From: Bacteroidota bacterium
GTDB lineage: Bacteria; Bacteroidota; Bacteroidia; B-17B0; Aurantibacillaceae
DNA: 34,264 nt
Assembly: GCA_025363015.1 (NCBI GenBank)
Contig: JANYEQ010000010.1
Coordinates: forward strand, 1-34,264
Direction of reading: 5' to 3'
The position numbers were made by a program, and so were the translations under genes. The notes beneath the pieces were generated by a model. That model made no database searches and was not told the DNA's origin. It saw only the letters and a list, made by a program, of their open reading frames with translations. How positions within the stretch are numbered: the stretch's first letter is position 1; each line of letters starts with the position of its first letter. This document shows positions 25,512 to 33,850 of this stretch, in pieces.

Positions 25512-26432
25512 CTAATCTAACTTTAAACCGCCACTACCAATAATAACGCCATCGCACACTATTTCAATAATATAATTACCGGGTACAAATTCGCCTTGCC
25601 CCTCGCAATAGGTAACACCACTAATTTCGGTATTGGCATAGTTTAAGGTTTCTTTACCTGCAAAGTAGCCATTACTTTTATTAAATGTAAAACGATTACC
25701 CTCGTCGTAACTCTTTGCCATTTCTTTACCATCAGGCGTAGATATGCGAACATACACTGTTTTTTCGCCCGCTTTTGCAATTTTATTTTCGCCTAAACTA
25801 AAGCTTACTTTTATTTTTTCGGTTTTTCGAGCTTTGCTTGTTTCAATTTCTTTTTTACCACCTCGCTTATATAATACGGCTTTTGCACTTACATTAAAAC
25901 AGGTTAATATACTGCCTTTGGCAATAGTTGTTTTTAATTCTTCTTTTTCTTTTACCAAGGTATTTTCTTTTTCTTTTTCCTCGTCTAATTGTTTTAAAAC
26001 CGTTTTCTTTTCGGCCACTAAAGTTTGGTTTAAAGTGTTTAACGAATCTATCGTATGCACATAACCTCTCATAATATCGCGCAGGGTTTCAGTTTCTTTT
26101 CTAAGCTTGGCAATAATATAAGCATCGCCTTTGTGTTTTTCTGCTTCTTTTATTAATTCTTCAATACGTGCTTTTTTCTCTTCAATATCTTTTTGCATTG
26201 ACGTATTATTTGTTTTTAACGATTCAAAATCGGTTTTTAAAGCCAATAAATCGGTTTTAACATTATCGCGTTCAATAATAATTTTTTCAGTAATTATTTT
26301 TTGTTCTACAATTTCGGTTTTTTTGTTTAGCAACAGCCAAATAGTAAAACCATTCGTAACAAGTAATAAACCTATTACAAACCATAAGATTATACCTGCT
26401 TTCTTTTTTTTATTTTGTTGATCTTCGTTCAT
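25512..26432 (-). CDS. Single-pass membrane protein with a long coiled coil
   Basis: Starting at ATG 26432 the product is 306 residues (MNEDQQNKKKKAG); a TTG 15 bp upstream is also in frame but is less likely. A short Lys-rich cytosolic tail precedes one membrane helix (about residues 13-34, ILWFVIGLLLVTNGF). A periplasmic coiled coil follows (about 35-170, rich in Glu and Lys heptads). The C-terminal globular domain (about 175-306) is beta-rich, with ARKTEKIKVSFSLGENKIA and VYVRISTPDGKEMAKS. The last region resembles a small Ig-like domain seen in other uncharacterised Bacteroidota coiled-coil proteins. Function unknown. Confidence 0.65.
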   Translation of the reverse strand: MNEDQQNKKKKAGIILWFVIGLLLVTNGFTIWLLLNKKTEIVEQKIITEKIIIERDNVKTDLLALKTDFESLKTNNTSMQKDIEEKKARIEELIKEAEKHKGDAYIIAKLRKETETLRDIMRGYVHTIDSLNTLNQTLVAEKKTVLKQLDEEKEKENTLVKEKEELKTTIAKGSILTCFNVSAKAVLYKRGGKKEIETSKARKTEKIKVSFSLGENKIAKAGEKTVYVRISTPDGKEMAKSYDEGNRFTFNKSNGYFAGKETLNYANTEISGVTYCEGQGEFVPGNYIIEIVCDGVIIGSGGLKLD

Positions 26433-26437
26433 AATAC

Positions 26438-26465
26438 AAAAATACAATGTAAAATTTGTATTTTT
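26438..26465. promoter_or_regulatory. Palindrome in the divergent coiled-coil/comF promoter region
   Basis: AAAAATACAA (26438-26447) and TTGTATTTTT (26456-26465) are perfect reverse complements separated by 8 nt, in the 44-bp gap between divergent start codons. The left arm read on the minus strand contains TATTTTTG, a match to the -7 consensus, and the right arm read forward gives the near match TATTTTTA. It could be two back-to-back promoters or an operator; which one is not determined. Confidence 0.35.
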
Positions 26466-26476
26466 AAGGTAATTTT

Positions 26477-27169
26477 ATGGCACTTATTAACGATTTCATG
26501 TCATTAATTTATCCTAGGCATTGTGAGGCTTGCAGCACAAATTTGCTTAAACATGAACAATTTATTTGTAATTTATGCCAAATAAACTTGCCAAAAAGTA
26601 ATTATCACCATCAATTAAACCACGAGCTAAGTTTTGTTTTTGCAGGAAGAATACCTTTTGAAAATGCCTTGAGTTTTTATGTGTTTGAAAAAAGTGGCAG
26701 AGTTCAAAAATTACTATATGCTATAAAATATCAAAACCAAAAAGAGTTGGCGCAGTTTATTGGAAACTTATACGCTAAAGATTTAATAGAAAATAATAGT
26801 TTAAAAACAGTAGATATTATTTTACCAATACCGCTACACGCCAAAAAATTAAAACAACGGGGCTATAACCAAAGCGAGTGGTTTGCTAAAGGTATTGCCC
26901 AGCAATTAAACATTAGTTTAAACGCAATTGCCTTACAAAAAATAAATGCCACCAATACCCAAACTAACAAAAAAAAGTTTGAACGTTGGCAAAATGTAGA
27001 AGGAGTTTTTAAATTACAAACCCCCGAGGTTTTAAAAAATAAACATATTTTAATTGTGGACGATGTAATTACAACTGGCGCTACTATTGAAGCAGCTTGG
27101 CAAGCCTTAAAAAATATAGAGGGAATAAGAGTATCTATACTCAGTATTGCCTTTGCCACAAAAAGTTAA
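26477..27169 (+). CDS. ComF-family phosphoribosyltransferase-like protein
   Basis: A 230-residue protein with an N-terminal zinc-ribbon-like region (CEAC near residue 15 and CNLC near residue 34) and a C-terminal phosphoribosyltransferase fold. The fold is marked by the PIPLHAKKLKQRGYNQSEW segment and the PRPP loop ILIVDDVITTGATIEAAW. ComF proteins are needed for DNA uptake in naturally competent bacteria and have also been tied to recombination of incoming single-stranded DNA; the biochemical reaction is not settled. The gene is single, divergent from the coiled-coil gene, and carries a 17-bp upstream sequence identical to that of the SurA-like gene. No other competence gene is present here. 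Confidence 0.88.
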   Translation: MALINDFMSLIYPRHCEACSTNLLKHEQFICNLCQINLPKSNYHHQLNHELSFVFAGRIPFENALSFYVFEKSGRVQKLLYAIKYQNQKELAQFIGNLYAKDLIENNSLKTVDIILPIPLHAKKLKQRGYNQSEWFAKGIAQQLNISLNAIALQKINATNTQTNKKKFERWQNVEGVFKLQTPEVLKNKHILIVDDVITTGATIEAAWQALKNIEGIRVSILSIAFATKS

Positions 27170-27217
27170 ATGTTTACCTAAAAAATATAATTATCTTTAT
27201 CCTTAAATTAACTAAAC

Positions 27218-27952
27218 TTGAAACTTTTTTTTTATAATTTATTAATAATAACATTACTGCCGTTGCTATCATTTTCGCAAGTAAAAAATGATAGTTTGAA
27301 AACTACTAATACTGAACAAAAAAATAAAACTAAAAACGAATTTGATTTAAAAAATTATAAATCAGACCCACATGATAGATGTATTTTAGAAATTAACCAC
27401 ACTGGCTTTTTAAATTTGCCCGCTGGTATTACTCAAAGTTATTATAAAAGTATTGGTGTAAATTTTAGCCTTTTATTTGATAAGCCCATTAAAAATAGTG
27501 CCTTTAGTTTTGGCTATGGCATTGGTATTTATAGCCATAATTTTCATAGTAATGCCAACGTTATTTACACTAGAGATAGTAGCACAAACGCCTTTATTAC
27601 AAGCTACCAACCTTTTAATCGCCCTTATACACTAAATAGGTTTGCGCAAAAAATAATTGAAGTGCCCTTAGAACTTAGGTTTAGAACCAAAACAGATAGG
27701 CAATTTAAAATACACTTAGGTGTAAAAATTGGTTATGTGGTAAGTAATTTTAGAAGCATAACCGATAATGATGGTAAAATAAGAGTGTATAATATAAAAA
27801 ACATAAACCCTTTACGGTATGGTATTAATTTTAGAATTGGTTGGGAACATATAGCCTTAACGGCCAGTTACTATTTAAGCGAAGTGTTTACAAATAATGG
27901 TGTTAGGGGTTTAAATCCTTATTCGGTGGGTATTGCAATTATTCCGTATTAA
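27218..27952 (+). CDS. Outer-membrane beta-barrel protein with a TTG start
   Basis: A 244-residue protein with a signal peptide (MKLFFYNLLIITLLPLLSFS, then Q). The start is TTG at 27218, and no in-frame ATG lies near enough to encode the signal peptide. The mature part is built of amphipathic beta strands (FSFGYGIGIYSHNF, EVPLELRFRTK, HLGVKIGYVVSNF, INFRIGWEHIALTASYYLSE), the usual look of an 8- to 10-stranded barrel of the Bacteroidota porin/PorT-like superfamily. It follows comF by 48 bp in the same direction and converges on the PorE-like gene. Role unknown; a specific T9SS function is not supported by the sequence. Confidence 0.72.
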   Translation: MKLFFYNLLIITLLPLLSFSQVKNDSLKTTNTEQKNKTKNEFDLKNYKSDPHDRCILEINHTGFLNLPAGITQSYYKSIGVNFSLLFDKPIKNSAFSFGYGIGIYSHNFHSNANVIYTRDSSTNAFITSYQPFNRPYTLNRFAQKIIEVPLELRFRTKTDRQFKIHLGVKIGYVVSNFRSITDNDGKIRVYNIKNINPLRYGINFRIGWEHIALTASYYLSEVFTNNGVRGLNPYSVGIAIIPY

Positions 27953-27975
27953 AAATTAACACCAATTTTAAATTA

Positions 27976-28005
27976 ATTAATAAAATTAATGCTCATTTTA
28001 TTAAT
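27976..28005. terminator. AT-only inverted repeat between convergent genes
   Basis: ATTAATAAAAT (27976-27986) and ATTTTATTAAT (27995-28005) are perfect complements around an 8-nt loop, placed between the stops of the beta-barrel gene (plus) and the PorE-like gene (minus). Position suits a bidirectional terminator, but an 11-bp stem of A-T pairs is weak. Confidence 0.35.
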
Positions 28006-28011
28006 GGTTTA

Positions 28012-29988
28012 TTATTTACCAATTACTTTAAATTCTGTTCGTCTGTTTTTTGCTTTATTTTCGGGGCTATCGTTTTTTACTTTTGGTTTAGTATCGGCAT
28101 AACCTTTGTAAGTTAAGCGCCCTGCACCAATTTTACCATTGGTAATTAAATAATCTACCACCGCTTTAGCTCGGTTGGTTGATAATGTAAAGTTAGATTT
28201 TTTATCGCCATCGCTATCCGTATGTCCACCAAACTCAATTTTTAAACTTGGGTTTTTTGTAATAAAGGTGATTAGCTTATCCAGCTCTACTTTACTTTCG
28301 GGTTTTAAATCCCATTTGGCTACATCAAAAAATACATTTTTAAGTTCTATTACACTGCCTGTATCTATTGGCTGTAAAGGTATATCTAATATATATGGTT
28401 TATTAAAATCAGTTTCTTTACCTTTTAAACTAAAATTATCGCTGTAGAAAGAAAAGCCTTCTTTATTTACATTTACCATGTAATTTTTATTGGCGGTAAG
28501 GGTTACAAAAAAATCGCCACTTTTTTGCGAAAACGATTGCGTAACCTGTTGTTGGGTTTCTAAATCAAACAGTTCAAAAGTAGCTTCTAAGGGCTCTTTA
28601 GTTTTTGCATTATAAATTTTGCCTTTAGTAAAGGTAATTTTTTCAGGTCTAAGCTCTTCTGGTAATTCAAATTGGTATATATCTAAATCGCCAAAGCCAC
28701 CCTCTCTACTACTTGCAAAATAGGCTAATTTACCAGCAGGATCTACCAACAAACTATTTTCATCTTGGGCTGTATTTATGGGATATCCTAAATTAACAGC
28801 TGGGCCCCAATCGCCATTTACTTGGCGACGGCTTACAAACAAATCAGTACCACCAAGGCCAGGATGCCCGTCGCTAGCAAAATACAAGGTCATATTATCG
28901 GGGTGAATAAAAACAGATTCTTCGTTACCTTTTGAATTTACATTTGCATTTAGTTTTACTGCGGGGCTAAATTTTCCACCCTCGTCAATTACACTCATAT
29001 AAATATCAATATCTTTTGCCGACGCGCCTCTACCTCTATACCCTTTAATAAAATATAGCGTTTTACCATCGCTACTAAAACTGGGTTGAGTTTCCCAATT
29101 AACCGAGTTTATGGCGGCTCCAGCATTACGTGGTTTGCTCCATTTACCATTTACTTTTTGCGAATAAAAAATATCACAACTTCCAGCCCCTTTTCTATCG
29201 GGCGCCCCATAATCACCAAATTCATCGGCGCAAGATGCAAAAAACATAATATTTCCATCAGCCGAAAGGGTTGGTGCACCCTCGTTACCATTACTATTAA
29301 TATTAGATAGTGGGGTGGCTGTTTGCCAAACCGTATTTGTTTTAGTACTAATATAAAAATCTTCGTTAAAGGCACCCTTTACTTCGGGGCGAGGTAATGC
29401 ACGGGTAAACATAAATTGTTTGCCATCGGCTGTTATTGCAGGAAAATATTCTCCATCTTGGGTATTTATACCCGCACCTACATTAATAGGTTTAAAGGGT
29501 TTGGGGTTTTTAATGAGGGTAATGGCAAAGTCGCTATTTTTTATAAGTCGTTCGGCTTCCTCTTTTAAATTTGGATTTATTCGCTCAAATTTTATAAAGT
29601 TTTGAAACGCTAATTTTGCATTTTCGTAATCAGAAATAGTTATATATGCTTTACCTAAATAAAAATTATTATCGGTCATAAATTTTGGCGCCGATTCAAT
29701 TGCTTTTTTGTAATAGCTAATTGCTTCTTTTGGACGGTTTTTAAGCATTAAATAATCGGCATAAGCCGAGTTGGCTTCCGCAAAATTTGGATCTTCTTTT
29801 AGTGCTGCTTGTATTTTTTTTTCGGCATCGTCATCTTTTCTATACCCAAAAAGTTGTTTACTTTCTTCAAAATATTTTATTGCTTTTTTATTAGTGCTTG
29901 TGTAAGCACCAGGGGGCATTTGTTGCTGTGCAACGGTAGTTTTTATTACAAAAAACAGTAAAATAAATGGGAGTAGTTTATTTATCAC
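28012..29988 (-). CDS. PorE-like TPR / PD40 propeller / OmpA envelope protein
   Basis: A 658-residue protein with a signal peptide (LPFILLFFVIKTTVA, then QQQ) and four parts. TPRs lie at about 35-145 and WD40-like PD40 propeller repeats at about 170-450 (GEYFPAITADGKQFMFTR, EGAPTLSADGNIMFFASC, TQPSFSSDGKTLYFIKG). A carboxypeptidase-regulatory domain follows at about 455-530, then an OmpA/Pal peptidoglycan-binding domain at about 545-656 (EFGGHTDSDGDKKSN, RRTEFKVIG). This order is that of PorE, which anchors the Porphyromonas T9SS to peptidoglycan. PorE is a lipoprotein; here no lipobox Cys is present. Many Bacteroidota have several such paralogues, so the T9SS role is inferred from architecture and nearby gldKLMN. 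Confidence 0.8.
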   Translation of the reverse strand: MINKLLPFILLFFVIKTTVAQQQMPPGAYTSTNKKAIKYFEESKQLFGYRKDDDAEKKIQAALKEDPNFAEANSAYADYLMLKNRPKEAISYYKKAIESAPKFMTDNNFYLGKAYITISDYENAKLAFQNFIKFERINPNLKEEAERLIKNSDFAITLIKNPKPFKPINVGAGINTQDGEYFPAITADGKQFMFTRALPRPEVKGAFNEDFYISTKTNTVWQTATPLSNINSNGNEGAPTLSADGNIMFFASCADEFGDYGAPDRKGAGSCDIFYSQKVNGKWSKPRNAGAAINSVNWETQPSFSSDGKTLYFIKGYRGRGASAKDIDIYMSVIDEGGKFSPAVKLNANVNSKGNEESVFIHPDNMTLYFASDGHPGLGGTDLFVSRRQVNGDWGPAVNLGYPINTAQDENSLLVDPAGKLAYFASSREGGFGDLDIYQFELPEELRPEKITFTKGKIYNAKTKEPLEATFELFDLETQQQVTQSFSQKSGDFFVTLTANKNYMVNVNKEGFSFYSDNFSLKGKETDFNKPYILDIPLQPIDTGSVIELKNVFFDVAKWDLKPESKVELDKLITFITKNPSLKIEFGGHTDSDGDKKSNFTLSTNRAKAVVDYLITNGKIGAGRLTYKGYADTKPKVKNDSPENKAKNRRTEFKVIGK

Positions 29989-30048
29989 AAGTGGGTTTTT
30001 ATTTATAATACAGTTATATCAAATACTTACTTTATTCATCCAATTTTT

Positions 30049-30183
30049 AAACACATAGTTACATAGGTTTTTGTTTATTAAACAGTAAGATAGAAGTTAA
30101 CATAGTAAACTGAAGCTTTGCTTCGGTTTTATGGGTATCTAAATAATTTACTATTTTTTTTAAATCTATGTGCCTATGTGTTT
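30049..30183. repeat. 135-bp intergenic element with inverted CATAG arms and an internal hairpin
   Basis: Outer arms 30049-30070 and 30162-30183 are reverse complements at 19 of 22 positions; each carries AAACACATAG and a second ACATAG. Inside, 30107-30116 (AAACTGAAGC) and 30120-30129 (GCTTCGGTTT) form a tight hairpin with a TTT loop, allowing one G-U pair, and further short complementary segments (30102-30109 with 30147-30154) extend the fold. The whole could collapse into one long structure. It codes for nothing. It resembles REP- or MITE-like intergenic repeats reported in Bacteroidota, but the copy number cannot be known from one window. Confidence 0.6.
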
Positions 30184-30272
30184 AGTTTTTTTGTTTCAAT
30201 AATTGAATTATCTAATAAATATAATACCGTTTATTTACAAAGATACAAAAAAGACACAAAAATTTTTACATA

Positions 30273-30309
30273 AAAAAAAGCGTTTTAGTTTATCTAAAAC
30301 GCTTTTTTT
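30273..30309. terminator. Strong bidirectional terminator after gldN
   Basis: A perfect 16-bp stem (30273-30288 with 30294-30309) with a 5-nt loop. The core is AGCGTTTTAG/CTAAAACGCT and the arms begin and end in A7/T7, so both strands have a U-tract. It lies 16 bp beyond the gldN stop and should end the gldKLMN transcript. Confidence 0.85.
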
Positions 30310-30325
30310 ATGTATTGAGACTTTT

Positions 30326-31186
30326 TTAAAAATGCCACAAATCGTGTTCCCATTTAAAAATATCCATTTTAATGCGATCACTTTCTAATAAGGCTTCAAT
30401 TCCTTTTGAGTAATTTTCAATTTGTCTATCAAACACATTTGTTTCTTTATAAACAGTACTTGCAAACTGACGTTTCCAAAATATATCTTCAAAGGTACGG
30501 CGTTCGCTATCATTTTTAGTGTTATACACTTCGTGCTTTGCAAAATAAGGACGGCAAGCAGGGAAGTACACCCAAAATTGATTAACGGGACCTAAATCTT
30601 CTTTACCTTTTAAGGTGGCATTAACACCTAAACCAATGATACGTACTTCTAAAACTGACTTTTGTTTATCAAAAAACCAATCTTCTTTTACATCAATGGT
30701 GGCAAAGTTTTGATACATCCAAGTTGAATCTATTGCTCCAGCAACTTTTAAAAAGAAGGAGTTACCATCTTTATCAAATTGTTCCTGCTCTGCAGAATCG
30801 GCTTTAATAACCATTTTATCTCTAATTACCGATTTTTCAAATGGCACTTGAAATTCTTCGTCACTAAATGCTATAATTTGGCCTGATAAAATATATTTTG
30901 TCATTAATTGTAAAAATGAAATACGGCTTACAACAATATCAGTAGGGTAATATAAAGTTTGATTTGTTTTTTCGCGCATATCTATTCTACGCCATGTTCT
31001 TTTTTCCCAAGCCACATCAGCTTCACGCAAATGCGTATAAGGTATAAAGCGACGGTTAGTGGCATTTTCTTTATCATAAATGCCATCTTTATAATCGCCC
31101 GGTTGAAAAACACCTACTTGCGCTTTAATATTGTTAGATATTAAAACTACAATTAAAGCTAAAATAATATGTGATATACGTTTCAT
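30326..31186 (-). CDS. gldN: T9SS ring/motor component GldN (PorN)
   Basis: A 286-residue protein with a signal peptide (ending IKA-QVGVF). The mature part has GldN landmarks: YTHLREADVAWEKRTWRRID near residue 50, YYPTDIVVSRISF, a middle ISFLQLMTKYILSGQIIAFS region and WVYFPACRPYFAKHEVYN near residue 206. GldN/PorN is periplasmic and works with GldK to form the large ring beneath the outer membrane that couples the GldLM motor to secretion. It is the last gene of the cluster, 48 bp after gldM, and is followed by a strong terminator. Length is slightly below that of characterised homologues. Confidence 0.93.
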   Translation of the reverse strand: MKRISHIILALIVVLISNNIKAQVGVFQPGDYKDGIYDKENATNRRFIPYTHLREADVAWEKRTWRRIDMREKTNQTLYYPTDIVVSRISFLQLMTKYILSGQIIAFSDEEFQVPFEKSVIRDKMVIKADSAEQEQFDKDGNSFFLKVAGAIDSTWMYQNFATIDVKEDWFFDKQKSVLEVRIIGLGVNATLKGKEDLGPVNQFWVYFPACRPYFAKHEVYNTKNDSERRTFEDIFWKRQFASTVYKETNVFDRQIENYSKGIEALLESDRIKMDIFKWEHDLWHF

Positions 31187-31234
31187 ATTTTTATTGTTTA
31201 AAATTATAACAACAATTTTAAGTTTGGTTACAAA

Positions 31235-32902
31235 TTATCGTGCAACTTTAATACCTACCGTTGTTGAATTTACTTTTCCATCTGGACCTTTAACTTTAGC
31301 ATCAACATATACTTTTGAACCTACATCGGCACCTTTAAATATAGTTAAAGCCTCGCCAGCTAAGCTGCTACCATTACCTGGAGCAATAATAACTTTACCT
31401 TTTACTTTACCAATTACCTCGTAAGAAATTACAACATAATTTGCAGCAAAATCAAAGCCATTAGCACCAGCACCTAAACCACCAACAATACTCATTTCGC
31501 CTTTTTTCATTTCTGAAGGGGCAAATTTACCACCAATTTTAAGTTCGGGTTTTGGTAATGGCTTTACACGAAATTTAATAGGAGGACCTTGCGATTTAGA
31601 GCCATCTTTTGTTTTAGCACTAACACTTACCATACATTCGCCAGTACCAGAAAAATTAAATTCGTATTTACCAGCACCTTTAGGGCTAACACGCACACCT
31701 GCACCACTTGCTGATACCGAAATATCAGATGGAGAAATACCTGCAGCACTTGCCGAAACTGGATTTGGAACACCTGCATAAAATACATTCATTTGATCGG
31801 CACTAACCGTTGCAGCTGCTTTTGCTACTTTGTATGCCCCGTTAAATGGATAATATTTGAAAGTACCATCAGGGTTTTTATATTTAATAACACCTTTATA
31901 TTCTTTATCTCCTTCAGCACCAGTAGATACTTTGTAAGCACCTTCGCCATTTAATAATGGTACTAATTCTCCTTTACCACCAGCGGCAGCACCAGCAGAA
32001 TCAATTCCCATAATAATTTCCATATCGCCTTGACCTAATTTAGAAGACGAGGCTGCTAAAAACACAGCCGCTTCATAAGGTTGGCCAGCTTGAATGTATG
32101 ATGATGGCGCTACAACGCGAGCCACAATATGGTCAAACTTAATGGCTAATTTACCACTAGCACTACTAAATACACCTAACATCTCCGCTTCTAAACTTTT
32201 TAAGTCGGCGGCAGTTTTGTTTAAGTTACAAACTACAGCACCTTCGGGTAAGTGATAAAAATTTTCAGATTCCCAACCCATTTTAATACCATCTTCTTCT
32301 TCGCCACTACTTTCGGGTTTCATACTTAAAACCTTTTTCTTTAATTGCTCATAATCAGCTGGGTATAATTTAGTTTTAGGGTCGGTTTGCATTTTATCCA
32401 TCATAGATATCATACTAGAACATAAACCTTCTAATTTACCTTTTAACTCGGTAGCTGTACCTTCACCACTAATTGGCGTACTTGGTTCAGGCCCAATTAA
32501 AATACGAGTAGGTTCATCGTAACCATCAATTTTACCATTTTTTAAAGCCCATTTTAAAGTGGTAGTATCGGGAGTTGTCTCTAGTAAACCTTCGTTTACT
32601 TTAATAACTTTACCTTTTAACTTATCAATGTACTCAATAGTTGCTTTTATTAACTTTTGAGCCTCTAAGGCCTTTTCGTAATAAGGTTGAGCACCTGGAT
32701 TGCCACCAATAGCTTGTTGGAAAGCTTCGGTTACACGTTTGTTATTGTCATCTAAGTTTTTACGACTTCTTTCAATACTTTCGTTTACTGTTACATAACC
32801 TTTTAGTACTTGTTTTGATACGTTCATGGCTAAAAGTGCTGTAAGTACTAAGTACATCATACCAATCATCTTTTGCCTAGGTGTTTCTTTTCCGCCTCCC
32901 AT
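31235..32902 (-). CDS. gldM: T9SS/gliding motor protein GldM (PorM)
   Basis: A 555-residue protein beginning MGGGKETPRQKMIGMMYLVL, with the single N-terminal membrane helix (about residues 12-32) typical of GldM. A long periplasmic stretch follows, with an early helical region (NESIERSRKNLDDNN) and then successive beta-rich domains (for example VVAPSSYIQAGQPYEAAVF near 265 and MNVFYAGVPNPVSASAAGI near 370), as in the PorM structures. GldM pairs with GldL to form the proton-driven motor and reaches across the periplasm towards the GldKN ring. It sits between gldL and gldN with gaps of 71 and 48 bp. Confidence 0.95.
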   Translation of the reverse strand: MGGGKETPRQKMIGMMYLVLTALLAMNVSKQVLKGYVTVNESIERSRKNLDDNNKRVTEAFQQAIGGNPGAQPYYEKALEAQKLIKATIEYIDKLKGKVIKVNEGLLETTPDTTTLKWALKNGKIDGYDEPTRILIGPEPSTPISGEGTATELKGKLEGLCSSMISMMDKMQTDPKTKLYPADYEQLKKKVLSMKPESSGEEEDGIKMGWESENFYHLPEGAVVCNLNKTAADLKSLEAEMLGVFSSASGKLAIKFDHIVARVVAPSSYIQAGQPYEAAVFLAASSSKLGQGDMEIIMGIDSAGAAAGGKGELVPLLNGEGAYKVSTGAEGDKEYKGVIKYKNPDGTFKYYPFNGAYKVAKAAATVSADQMNVFYAGVPNPVSASAAGISPSDISVSASGAGVRVSPKGAGKYEFNFSGTGECMVSVSAKTKDGSKSQGPPIKFRVKPLPKPELKIGGKFAPSEMKKGEMSIVGGLGAGANGFDFAANYVVISYEVIGKVKGKVIIAPGNGSSLAGEALTIFKGADVGSKVYVDAKVKGPDGKVNSTTVGIKVAR

Positions 32903-32973
32903 TTTTTATAAGAATTTTGTTTTTTAAAGTTAAAAAATTAATTTATTGCACTAAGTTATATTAAAACTTAAAA

Positions 32974-33771
32974 TTAAGCTTTGTTATAATTCATTGCGCT
33001 TAACATGTTACCATAAATAGAATTTAAGGCCGTTAAGTTAGTTGATAAGGTTGACATTTCTTGACGATATTTTTTAGTATCATCTACCGAATCGTGTAAA
33101 TTTTGCATTAAATCGTGTAAACCATCATAAAACTTAGTAGTTGCATCTAAATGTGTTTTGCTACCTTGTAATTGTAATTCGTAAGTAGCATTTAAAGCAG
33201 ATAAATTTTTAGAAACTTTATTTAACGAATCGCCAATTGAATGACCTGCATCATTACTATCAGCTAAACTTTGAATTGAGTTTGCAGCACTTTTGTATGT
33301 ATCAGCTAATGTAGATACTGAACTTGATGCTTTTTTAACGTTATCAACGTATTCATTAGTAGCTACAGTTGCATTGCTAATATCTGCTAATTTACTAGCA
33401 TTATCGCCAATGGCACGCATACCAGTACCTAAACTTTCAATTAATTCAGGTCCAATTTTTGCTTCAGCTAATAAAGTGTCTAATTGTTGAGTTATTGGTA
33501 AATTACTTTTTGCTTCTTCCTCTTCTTCTTCATGCCCCATACCTGCTAATTCAGGGTAAGCTAATGTCCAATCAACTTCTTCGTGTGGAATATCAATGGC
33601 GAAAAGACAGAATAATAATGCTTCAGTACCTAAACCACCAATAAGGGCGGCAGATGCTCCAGGCCAGTGCATAATCTTAAATAATGCTCCTACAATTACT
33701 ACTGCTGCTCCAACGCATGATGCAATATGCAAATATCTTTTAAATCCTTGTACTTTTCCTAATTTACTCAT
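32974..33771 (-). CDS. gldL: T9SS/gliding motor protein GldL (PorL)
   Basis: A 265-residue inner-membrane protein with two N-terminal helices (about residues 13-32 and 40-59) joined by the conserved KIMHWPGA turn. Glu50 (GGLGTEALLF) lies within the second helix and is the equivalent of the buried acidic residue proposed to carry protons in the GldLM motor. The cytoplasmic remainder begins with an acidic run (EEEEEEAK) and is mostly helical. GldL and GldM convert proton flow to mechanical work for secretion and gliding. It follows gldK after 79 bp. Confidence 0.95.
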   Translation of the reverse strand: MSKLGKVQGFKRYLHIASCVGAAVVIVGALFKIMHWPGASAALIGGLGTEALLFCLFAIDIPHEEVDWTLAYPELAGMGHEEEEEEAKSNLPITQQLDTLLAEAKIGPELIESLGTGMRAIGDNASKLADISNATVATNEYVDNVKKASSSVSTLADTYKSAANSIQSLADSNDAGHSIGDSLNKVSKNLSALNATYELQLQGSKTHLDATTKFYDGLHDLMQNLHDSVDDTKKYRQEMSTLSTNLTALNSIYGNMLSAMNYNKA

Positions 33772-33850
33772 AGCTGTTTTGTGTTTTTTTGTTTAGTTAG
33801 TTAATTGGTTAGTTGTGTTTGTTATTTGTGTTTGTTTTTGTGTTTTAATT

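Noticed and set aside
27218-27952. PorT identity for the beta-barrel protein
   Set aside because: Length and strand pattern fit many barrels and no PorT-specific motif could be identified.
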